Below are positions 17,194 to 24,122 of a DNA stretch of 64,000 bases, piece by piece. The DNA comes from Shinella curvata (GTDB lineage Bacteria; Pseudomonadota; Alphaproteobacteria; Rhizobiales; Rhizobiaceae): NCBI RefSeq assembly GCF_022899935.1, contig NZ_JALJCJ010000008.1:62001-126000 (forward strand), written 5' to 3'. Below the pieces are notes generated by a model that saw nothing but the letters and a program-made list of their open reading frames with translations, was not told the origin of the DNA and searched no databases. Both the position numbers and the translations under genes were made by a program. The number at the start of each line of letters is the position of its first letter. The first letter of the stretch is position 1.

Positions 17194-18060
17194 ATGAACG
17201 TCGCGGCCCCACAATCGCCCTTCCTTCAATGGCTCTATCGCGGCTATATGCTGGCCTTCCTCGCCTATCTGGCGGCACCGCTTTTTGCGGCCGGCATGTT
17301 CGCCTTCAACGATTCCATGTTTCCCGCATTGCCGTGGAATGGGTTCACGCTGGATTGGTTCTTCAGCAGCACCGAACCGAAGATCGGCATGTTTCATGAT
17401 CGTCGTCTGCTGCGCGGCCTCGAAAACTCGCTTTATATCGGGGTGCTCGTCTCGGCGCTCGCCGTCGCGGCCGGCACCTGCAACGCCTTCCTGTTCGAGC
17501 GCAAGCAGTTCCCGGGCAAGAACGTCTTCTACATCCTGATGATCGTGCCGCTGGTCATTCCTGGCGTTATCCTCGGCATCTCGATCCTCGTCTTCGCCAG
17601 CATGATCGCAAATGGCCTGGAGGAGACCTTCGGCATCGAATGGGATTTCCTGCGGCCCGGCCTCTTCCTCGTCATCCTCGGCCAGTTTTCGTTCCTGACG
17701 ACCATCACGTCGCTGGTGATCGCTGCGCGCCTTCGGAAATTCGATATTTCCTTGGAGGAGGCAGCGCTTAACCTCGGCGCAACGCGCCTGCGGGTCCTGA
17801 TGACGGTGACGCTGCCCTATCTGATGCCTGCATTGTTCTCGGCCTTCGTCGTCGCGTTTCTCGTCTCCTTCGAGAATTTCAACACGACGCTGATGCTCGT
17901 CGGTTCCGATGCACCGCTGACCATTACCATGTACGATCGAATGGTGAAGGTCGGATCGACCCCGGTCCTCAATGCGGTTTCGTTCTTCCTGATGGTCGGT
18001 TCTGGAATGCTTGCGCTGCTCAGCGTGGTTGTCCAGAAGAAGGACGAGCCGGCGACGTGA
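17194..18060 (+). CDS. PotC-like ABC transporter permease
   Basis: 288 residues, six predicted membrane segments. The EAA loop reads EEAALNLGATRLRVLMTVTLP. FEERKxF-like cytoplasmic loop residues (FLFERKQFPGKNVF) are typical of PotC. It is the last gene of the importer operon, and its stop is only 18 bases from the edge of the decayed integrase remnant on the other strand. The extra loop containing SSTEPKIGMFHDRR near residue 60 is longer than in classic PotC and is shared by related alphaproteobacterial members as far as I recall. Confidence 0.92.
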   Translation: MNVAAPQSPFLQWLYRGYMLAFLAYLAAPLFAAGMFAFNDSMFPALPWNGFTLDWFFSSTEPKIGMFHDRRLLRGLENSLYIGVLVSALAVAAGTCNAFLFERKQFPGKNVFYILMIVPLVIPGVILGISILVFASMIANGLEETFGIEWDFLRPGLFLVILGQFSFLTTITSLVIAARLRKFDISLEEAALNLGATRLRVLMTVTLPYLMPALFSAFVVAFLVSFENFNTTLMLVGSDAPLTITMYDRMVKVGSTPVLNAVSFFLMVGSGMLALLSVVVQKKDEPAT

Positions 18061-18078
18061 GGACGACGGACCGCAATC

Positions 18079-18350
18079 TCTGCGCCGGCGGCCGCCCGAG
18101 GCAAAGGCGGCCATCAGCAGCGCCCGGTCGCGCAGGCTACCGAAGGCGCGGGTCACCAGCAATTGGGTGAGCACGTCGCCGCTAACCGCCTTGGCACTCT
18201 TGCGACGCCGCGTCCGCGGCACGGCGCGAGCGGCAAGACGAAAGGCGGATATCCGGGCAGGGGAGGCAAAGGCGCCTTACAAGCCGCGCCACCGTGTCAA
18301 GGTCGACCAGTTGGCCAGCCGGCGCGTGCGGACCGATGGCTCTTCGCTGA
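18079..18350 (-). pseudogene. Tyrosine recombinase (phage-type integrase) remnant
   Basis: Reading leftward, the frame gives EEPSVRTRRLANWSTLTRWR then a TAA at 18279-18277, and continues in the same frame as GAFASPARISAFRLAARAV, RRRKSAKAVSGDVLTQLL and LRDRALLMAAFASGGRRR. This is the end of the core-binding domain and the start of the catalytic domain of a tyrosine-type site-specific integrase, including the first catalytic Arg region (GGRRR-x-E in intact members; here it degenerates right after). An internal stop and missing ends show that it is dead. The right boundary with the TraG-like fragment is approximate. Confidence 0.75.
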
Positions 18351-18560
18351 GGGCGCTCGCGATTATGTCTTGATCGGCGAAGCGGTTCTGTTGAGCCCGC
18401 GCTGCCATGTCCTTGCGCCGGAGTAGACAGCGCGGCCGTAGCGCAGGTGAGGGTGGCCCTGGATGATGATGTGCTCGTCTTTGCGCATGGTTTGTGTGAC
18501 CTCGTGCGGCATGATGAGCGGCTGGCGCTGATAGCTGACGCTTTCCGTCGCCTTCTGCAG
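18350..18560 (-). pseudogene. TraG/VirD4-type coupling-protein C-terminal remnant
   Basis: From 18560 leftward one frame reads YQRQPLIMPHEVTQTMRKDE, then HIIIQGHPHLRYGRAVY. At about 18423 the reading shifts by one base and continues LRRKDMAARAQQNRFADQ. This is the C-terminal tail of type IV secretion coupling proteins (TraG/VirD4), with the R-x-D-E-x-I and CGRAxYFRRKDM-like blocks. The rest of the gene is absent and the frameshift proves decay. Together with the integrase remnant it marks an old mobile-element boundary. Confidence 0.7.
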
Positions 18561-18637
18561 TTAACCTAAGGCGGAGGAGGCAATTGCCGCTCACTGCAGC
18601 CCATTGCACCGGTCGTTGGTTCGATTCCGCTCAAGAG

Positions 18638-19843
18638 CTAAACGATCTGAGAACCCCTGTTTTGATCGCTGGTAGCGAGAGTCAAGATGACTGCTATCAA
18701 TGCTGCCCCCAGCATGGCCACGGCCGTCAGCACAAACGGACTCCACCAACCGACACGGTCGAACAGCAGGCCGCCGGCGAATGCTCCCGACGTAATGGCG
18801 AACTGGATGAGCGCGACAAACCAGGCGCCGCCTTCTTCAAGGCGATTGGGAATGACCCGGGTCATCCAGGTTGTCCAGGCTGCCGGCACGGGCGTCGTGA
18901 GGAGCCCCCATAAGAGAAGCAGCCCAGTTGTGGCAAGCGCGAAGGGGCCAAGTCCGAAGAGCGCCAGGGCGACGAGTGCCAGAATCGCCGGAAACCCGAT
19001 CATGATATGCGCCATGTGGGAGCGCAGAATGGACGGGATAAACCAGGTGCCGACAAGGCCAGCAAGCCCGATCCCGAGAAGGACGAGCGAAAGTGCGTTG
19101 ACGCCGAGATGGGTGATGTCTTCCAGGAATGGCCGAAGATAGGTCGAGAGGGCAAACTGTCCCACGAAGAACAGGATCATCGCCATCATTCCTAGAGCGA
19201 AGGTGCGGTTGCCCATGAGGCTGAACGTGCGTGCGAGCGAACCTCTGCTGCCTCCAGGCATGCGGGGGAGGGCGACGACCTGCCAGAGAAAGGCGGCCAC
19301 GCCGACCGGCACGACGACGAAGAACGCGCCGCGCCAGCCGATCAGGCCTCCGAGGAAGCTCCCCAGCGGCGCTGCGATGACGGCGGCCAGCGCGCTGCCG
19401 CCTTGCAGCATGGCCAGCGCCTTCGGGACGTCCGGGCCGGAGGCGAGGCGGGCGACGATAGCAGTTGATAGGGACCAGTAGCCGCCGATGGATACGCCGA
19501 TGAGCGCGCGGCCGACCATGAACAAGAGGTAGTTTGGGGCAAACGTGACCATGAGACCCGAAGCGATCAGCACAGCGGTATAGGCAAGGACGACCATGCG
19601 CCTGTCGAACCGGCCGAGCACGACGTTGCTCAACAGAGCGGTGATGACCGCGAAGAAACCCGAGACCGAGATCGCCTGACCTGCCTGGCCGGCGGTGATC
19701 GCAAGCTCGTCGGCAATCGGGGTCAGCAGGCTTACGGGCATGAACTCCGAGGCGACAAGCACGAAGGAGGTGAGCATCATGCAGATGACCGCGCTCCAGG
19801 GCGTGGTTTCGGTTCGTGATTGCGCGTTGAATGTCGTGTCCAT
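18638..19843 (-). CDS. MFS efflux transporter, NepI/AraJ-like
   Basis: 401 residues with twelve hydrophobic segments. The first helix FVLVASEFMPVSLLTPIADE is the hallmark of the DHA1 group that includes NepI (purine ribonucleoside efflux) and sugar-efflux proteins. The loop 2-3 motif A is present as SNVVLGRFDRRMVVL, and GRALIGVSIGGYWSLSTAI is motif B-like. Start: ATG at 19843; the TTG before it is not favoured. It lies downstream of and co-directional with the cyclophilin-like and alcohol dehydrogenase genes. The exported compound is unknown. Confidence 0.9.
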   Translation of the reverse strand: MDTTFNAQSRTETTPWSAVICMMLTSFVLVASEFMPVSLLTPIADELAITAGQAGQAISVSGFFAVITALLSNVVLGRFDRRMVVLAYTAVLIASGLMVTFAPNYLLFMVGRALIGVSIGGYWSLSTAIVARLASGPDVPKALAMLQGGSALAAVIAAPLGSFLGGLIGWRGAFFVVVPVGVAAFLWQVVALPRMPGGSRGSLARTFSLMGNRTFALGMMAMILFFVGQFALSTYLRPFLEDITHLGVNALSLVLLGIGLAGLVGTWFIPSILRSHMAHIMIGFPAILALVALALFGLGPFALATTGLLLLWGLLTTPVPAAWTTWMTRVIPNRLEEGGAWFVALIQFAITSGAFAGGLLFDRVGWWSPFVLTAVAMLGAALIAVILTLATSDQNRGSQIV

Positions 19844-19907
19844 CAAAATTCTGCTTCAAAAAGGCTGTTCAGTCTTGTCCGGTAATCCCCACCTTGGCGG
19901 CGGGACG

Positions 19908-20387
19908 TCACTTGAGGGCTTCGATCGTCATAGGGGCTCCATCGGGAATGGCGCGCAGCTCCTCGACACTGGCTTTGATCTTCCCGAGCGGCACCTTGCC
20001 GGGCCAATAACCGATCGGGCCGTAGTAGAGGGCGATCCAGTTGCCGGGCTCGTAGTAGCCGACCTCCGGGATCAGCGGTTCGTCGCCGGGAGGCGCGCCT
20101 TCCATGGAAAGGGGAATCTGAAGCCGGACCACTTTCTCGTCATAGCCGGGATAGTCGTTCGCTTTCAGCGTCATCGGTAGCTTGGCGAGCAGATCTCTGG
20201 CGGTCGGGTTTTCATAGAGATCGACACGGAAGGTGGTTCCGTCGATCCGCAGGTTTATGCTGCTGCCGATCGGTTTGCGCAGTTCGGTGTTCAAGGGGCT
20301 CTCCTGCGCCTGTGTCTGAAGCAAGCCGGCGAATCCCAGGCATGCCAAGCAGAGCGCCGTCGCCAGCGCGATATGTCTCGTCTTCAT
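19908..20387 (-). CDS. Exported cyclophilin-like fold protein
   Basis: 159 residues. Signal peptide MKTRHIALATALCLACLGFA with cleavage near QTQA-QE. The mature part (INLRIDGTTFRVDLYENPTA, then LLAKLPMTLKANDYPGYDEK, and GDLIPEVGYYEPGNWIALYYG-like text at the centre) fits the cyclophilin-like domain family described in bacterial periplasmic proteins often encoded next to oxidoreductases. It lacks the classic proline-isomerase active site as far as visible, so peptidyl-prolyl isomerase activity should not be assumed. It sits 35 bases below the alcohol dehydrogenase gene. Confidence 0.8.
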   Translation of the reverse strand: MKTRHIALATALCLACLGFAGLLQTQAQESPLNTELRKPIGSSINLRIDGTTFRVDLYENPTARDLLAKLPMTLKANDYPGYDEKVVRLQIPLSMEGAPPGDEPLIPEVGYYEPGNWIALYYGPIGYWPGKVPLGKIKASVEELRAIPDGAPMTIEALK

Positions 20388-20422
20388 CGTCGTGATCCTT
20401 GGTGTAATCCAGATACTCGGCG

Positions 20423-21439
20423 TCACATCCGCAGAAGCGTCTTGATCGCGGAACGCTCGTCCATCGCCCGGTAGCCATGGGCGACGTCGGCAAGCGGCAC
20501 TTCGAGATCGAACACCTTTCCGGGATTGATCTTGCGGGTCATCACGAGGTCGATCAGATGCGGCAGGAAGCGCCGGACCGGCGCCGGGCCGCCCAGGAGG
20601 TTCTTCTGCTGGAAGAACAGCATCTGCCCGTCGAGGCTCACGCCATGGGGAACGCCGACAAAACCTATGGAGCCGCCGGGGCGGCACGCATTGATCGCCT
20701 GCATCATCGATTCCTGCGTGCCGACGCATTCCAGCACCGAATCCGCGCCGATGCCGCTCGTCAATTCCCTGATCTTGGCCACGCCTTCGTCACCACGCTC
20801 GATGACGATATCGGTTGCTCCGTATTCGAGCGCGAGCTCTTGGCGCTGCTTGTGGCGGCTCATCGCGATGATACGGCCGGCGCCGAGTTGTTTGGCGGCG
20901 AGGACACCCATGAGACCAACGGCGCCGTCGCCCACCACGACCGCCGTGCAGCCCGGCGTCACGCGTGCCGCATCGGCCGCGTACCAGCCCGTGCCGAGAA
21001 CGTCTGAAGCCGCGAGCAGGCTCGGGATCAGGTCGTCGGAGGGCATGGTGTCGGTGGCGACGAGCGTGCCGTCGGCAAGCGCCACCCGGGCATAGGGCGC
21101 CTGCGCGCCGGACATGAATTCTCGGTGCTCGCAGGAGCTCTGGAAGCCGGAACGGCAGTGGGGGCAAGTGTTGTCGGACAGGCAGAACGAGCCGACGACG
21201 AATTGGCCTGGACGGATGGTTTTGACCGCGCTCCCAACCTCCACGACCACGCCGCAATATTCATGACCCATGTGTTGCGGTTCATTCACCGGCTGCAGCC
21301 CGCGATAGGGCCAGAGGTCCGAACCGCAGACGCAGGATGCCGAGAGCTTTATGATCGCATCGGTGGGCTTGAGGATCCTGGGGTCCGCAACCTCCTCGCA
21401 ACGAATATCGCCGGGGGCGCGAAGGACTGTGCCGAGCAT
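20423..21439 (-). CDS. Zinc-dependent alcohol dehydrogenase (MDR family)
   Basis: 338 residues. Catalytic zinc ligands: Cys of SCVCGSDLWPY and the GHE of QHMGHEYCGVVVEVGS. The structural zinc four-Cys lobe is CLSDNTCPHCRSGFQSSCEH. The NAD(P) Rossmann motif is VVVGDGAVGLMGVLAAKQLG. It should oxidise an alcohol or reduce an aldehyde in the cytoplasm. It is the first gene of a minus-strand unit with the cyclophilin-like and MFS genes and is divergent from the LysR gene at 21588, which probably regulates it. The substrate is not predictable. Confidence 0.93.
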   Translation of the reverse strand: MLGTVLRAPGDIRCEEVADPRILKPTDAIIKLSASCVCGSDLWPYRGLQPVNEPQHMGHEYCGVVVEVGSAVKTIRPGQFVVGSFCLSDNTCPHCRSGFQSSCEHREFMSGAQAPYARVALADGTLVATDTMPSDDLIPSLLAASDVLGTGWYAADAARVTPGCTAVVVGDGAVGLMGVLAAKQLGAGRIIAMSRHKQRQELALEYGATDIVIERGDEGVAKIRELTSGIGADSVLECVGTQESMMQAINACRPGGSIGFVGVPHGVSLDGQMLFFQQKNLLGGPAPVRRFLPHLIDLVMTRKINPGKVFDLEVPLADVAHGYRAMDERSAIKTLLRM

Positions 21440-21548
21440 TGTGATCTCCTATCCGGGTGAGAGGTCCGCCTCATTCTTCCAGAAGAGAGATAGCACCGGC
21501 TCATCTTGCGGATTAGTCGGCGCAATTTGCATGGACTTATCGAAATCG

Positions 21549-21563
21549 GCTATCAATTATAGC
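21549..21563. promoter_or_regulatory. Dyad GCTAT-N5-ATAGC, candidate LysR operator
   Basis: A perfect 5+5 inverted repeat lies in the 148-bp gap between the divergent alcohol dehydrogenase and LysR genes, 24 bases before the LysR start codon. Position and symmetry fit a LysR-type binding half; the T-N11-A consensus itself is not exact. Assignment is inferred. Confidence 0.4.
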
Positions 21564-21587
21564 AGATGATCAGCCGGAGTGTTCATC

Positions 21588-22487
21588 ATGGCCCGCGAGA
21601 ATTTCAACGAGCTTCTGCTTTTTTTGGCGGTTGCTGAGGAGAAGAGTTTCACGAAGGCTGCGGCCAAGCTCGGCATCGCGCAATCGACGCTCAGCTACGG
21701 GGTGAAGGAGCTCGAAGCGCGGATGGGGTTGCGGCTCCTGACGCGCACGACACGAAGCGTCGCAACAACCGAAGCCGGAGCACGCCTGCACCAGTCGCTC
21801 GCGCCGCGCATCTCTGAGATCGAAGCCGAGATCGAGGCGTTGATGGCCTATCGCGACAAACCCGCCGGTACGGTCAGGATCACCTTGCCGAGCCACGCGA
21901 TGGAAAGCGTCGTGTGGCCGAAGCTCGCTCCCATTATCGGGGACTACCCGGACATCAAGCTGGAGCTCAGCGTCGACAATGTCTTCCGCAACATTGTCGA
22001 GGACGGCTTTGACGCGGGCGTGCGCCTGGGTGAAAGCGTGGAGAAGGACATGGTAGCGGTGCGGATCGGGCCGGATTGGCGTTTGGTCTGCGTGGGGTCG
22101 CCGGATTATTTCAAAGCCCGGTCCGTTCCGACGATGCCGCAGGACCTCATGCAGCACAACTGCATTAACCGCAGGCTCGATCGCGTCGGCGGCCTCTACG
22201 CCTGGGAGTTCGAAAAGGACAAGGAGGAGGTGCGGATTAGGGTGGAAGGCCAGCTCACCTTCAATACAGATCGCGAAATGGTCGATGCAGCGCTGCAAGG
22301 ATACGGCATCACCTTCGTGCCCGAGAGCTACGTCGAAAAGCATATTGCCGACCGACGCCTGCAGCTCATCCTCGACGACTGGACCCCTAAGTTTGCGGGC
22401 TACTACCTGTACTATCCAAGCCGCCGACAAAGCCGGCCGGCGTTTTCGGTGATCGCGGAAGCTTTGCGCGACAAAGTCATGCGATAA
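21588..22487 (+). CDS. LysR-family transcriptional regulator
   Basis: 299 residues. The helix-turn-helix is LLFLAVAEEKSFTKAAAKLG followed by STLSYGVKELEARMGLRLLT. The effector domain begins at about residue 90 (GTVRITLPSHAMESVVWPKL). Start: ATG at 21588 with GGAG eight bases upstream; the GTG at 21579 overlaps that site. It shares a promoter region with the alcohol dehydrogenase unit on the other strand. Aldehyde/alcohol-responsive regulators of similar layout (YhjC/PgrR-like group) often control such neighbours, which is an inference here. Confidence 0.92.
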   Translation: MARENFNELLLFLAVAEEKSFTKAAAKLGIAQSTLSYGVKELEARMGLRLLTRTTRSVATTEAGARLHQSLAPRISEIEAEIEALMAYRDKPAGTVRITLPSHAMESVVWPKLAPIIGDYPDIKLELSVDNVFRNIVEDGFDAGVRLGESVEKDMVAVRIGPDWRLVCVGSPDYFKARSVPTMPQDLMQHNCINRRLDRVGGLYAWEFEKDKEEVRIRVEGQLTFNTDREMVDAALQGYGITFVPESYVEKHIADRRLQLILDDWTPKFAGYYLYYPSRRQSRPAFSVIAEALRDKVMR

Positions 22488-22835
22488 TGCACTGTGGCTA
22501 AGCCTAAGGTTTCTTGTCGGATCGGATCCCAAAATGCTGCTTGGAGGGCTCAGGCGGCAGGCATCGTCAACACTCCGCGCCAACCGGCTATGCAGTCCGC
22601 GCGCTCACGGTATCGATGAGCAACAGCAAAGCCTTATCCGCGGTCAAGAAATCACGAATGGCGGCGGTGATGCTTTTCCTTCGGAAGAGACCTTGAGAAA
22701 TTAAGGAACACCGGGACGCTTCGCCAGAAGGGCATCCCATGAAGAGCGATAGACAAGCGACAAATGGTATCGAACCTGGAAGCCATGGGCAGAAACCCAC
22801 GAACGCTCGTCCGTAACAACTCCCATGATTGCTCC
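22488..22835. other. Intergenic region without recognised gene
   Basis: About 350 bases after the LysR gene. Only short frames with no family resemblance occur. Base composition shifts towards AT from about 22830, where the orphan-gene segment begins. Confidence 0.45.
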
Positions 22836-23315
22836 TTAGAAGCTATTGCCGTAACTTTTGGTTATTGATGGATAAGTGGAAACACCCGATGTTCGCAGCC
22901 GAGCATCGTAAAACGTATCTGATAATAGTGTTTTTAATCTGCAGTAAACTGTTGGATCGGCGCACAATGTTTCAAAATAATTTTGATGAATTGCGTAATA
23001 CGCCTCGGAGAAGGCTGGTCTGAATATAAATACGTCAGGGTTGGTCATTACGACATCAGCCTGCGATCTAATTTGATCGACGCTTATGTGGCATCTCCTG
23101 ATGTATTGGTTGAGGTTTTTATCTCTCAAAACCAGTACGGCTACCCTCAAACTGTATTCATCACCGCAGCCTTTGGTGGTCGTGTTGAGCGCATTAACAA
23201 TTTTCTCGCGTTGTTCTTCAGAGACTATCAAGAGCCTCGATAAAAGGAGCCCACCGAGCGTAATCGAAGCGAGTACGAGAAAGCTGATTACCAAAAGGCG
23301 CGTTCGTCTAAGCAT
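22836..23315 (-). CDS. Hypothetical membrane-anchored protein
   Basis: 159 residues. The N-terminus MLRRTRLLVISFLVLASITL is basic followed by one long hydrophobic segment reaching LLLSRLLIV, a signal anchor or signal peptide. The remainder is polar and contains four cysteines (KGCGDEYSL, IRRCHIS, ETLCADP, VYCRLK), suggesting disulfides in the periplasm. No family is recognised. The gene is AT-richer than the surroundings and stands in an isolated segment with another orphan, consistent with recent acquisition. Confidence 0.55.
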   Translation of the reverse strand: MLRRTRLLVISFLVLASITLGGLLLSRLLIVSEEQREKIVNALNTTTKGCGDEYSLRVAVLVLRDKNLNQYIRRCHISVDQIRSQADVVMTNPDVFIFRPAFSEAYYAIHQNYFETLCADPTVYCRLKTLLSDTFYDARLRTSGVSTYPSITKSYGNSF

Positions 23316-23464
23316 GCTAAAAACTCACTCACTGGCGCGCGAAGGAGTCGGTTTGAACTGTGACCGTTCCGACAAGACGGGTGCGTTGCTTATTGGCATG
23401 TTGAATCGCTACGCTATACCTGACCGGTAGTACCCTTTTCAACGCGTGTGAACCGCTTCCCAGC

Positions 23465-23941
23465 CTATTGGTTCTGGTGCCCGAGGGTTCCCCAAAAATC
23501 AGGATAAAGAACGTCGAATACCTTTGCTGCTTTTCGCTCGATCATTTCCACAAGGTGGTCGTGACCAGACCGAGAAATCTCCGACGCAGGACGAACCGTT
23601 GTACCTGCTTCGTCCAAAATCAGCTGAAACGCTTTAACACATTGCTTAGGTGTCGTATCGAATGCGCCGATTTCGGTGAGCAACACTTCCTCGACGGGAG
23701 CCAACACGGAACTGTCGTTTTTCGCTCTGCGCCTGTGTCGTTCAGGAAGAGTCTCGAAGATGTCGAACAGCACTTCGAGGCCATGATGCAACCGATCGTT
23801 TTTCAAAAGGTCGGTTAGGCTGCTCTCAGCCTCTCGGCAATTGCTTCCACTGGACTGCCAGTGGCGAAAAACTGATACGACAAACGCCTCCTCACTGGTC
23901 AGATCGGAAAAGCCGAGAGGGGTGAAATCGCTGAATTCCAT
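23465..23941 (-). CDS. Hypothetical protein
   Basis: 158 residues from the ATG at 23941 (AGGAA close upstream; an in-frame start at 23965 adds eight residues). The protein is soluble, acidic to neutral and mostly helical (SDLTSEEAFVVSVFRHWQSS, then EVLFDIFETLPERHRRRAK). It has no signal peptide. I recognise no domain. The overall helical layout recalls small regulatory or immunity-type proteins, but that is only an impression. It lies 149 bases downstream of nothing obvious and is AT-richer than the aconitase gene beside it. Confidence 0.5.
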   Translation of the reverse strand: MEFSDFTPLGFSDLTSEEAFVVSVFRHWQSSGSNCREAESSLTDLLKNDRLHHGLEVLFDIFETLPERHRRRAKNDSSVLAPVEEVLLTEIGAFDTTPKQCVKAFQLILDEAGTTVRPASEISRSGHDHLVEMIERKAAKVFDVLYPDFWGTLGHQNQ

Positions 23942-24122
23942 AATTCCTATCCGACACGCTGGCATGTAGCCATTTTAACGGCTTAAACCTGAATGAAGAA
24001 TACCAGTTTTTTACGGTAATACGATATCTTGCCAGGTGGCGTTGGCTCACGTACTCGATGCTTATGAGAAGCTGCGCCGGTTAACGCCGAGGCGCCACAC
24101 ACTTCAAGACGTTGGGATGACG

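Noticed and set aside
16903-18222. A 439-codon minus-strand frame
   Set aside because: Only its first ~48 codons carry integrase-like sequence; the rest is antisense to the two permease genes and is highly charged shadow text.
18605-18640. GGTTCGATTCC resembling a tRNA T-loop near the integrase remnant, a possible attachment site
   Set aside because: The flanking T-stem does not pair properly and no other tRNA arm or duplicated copy was found.
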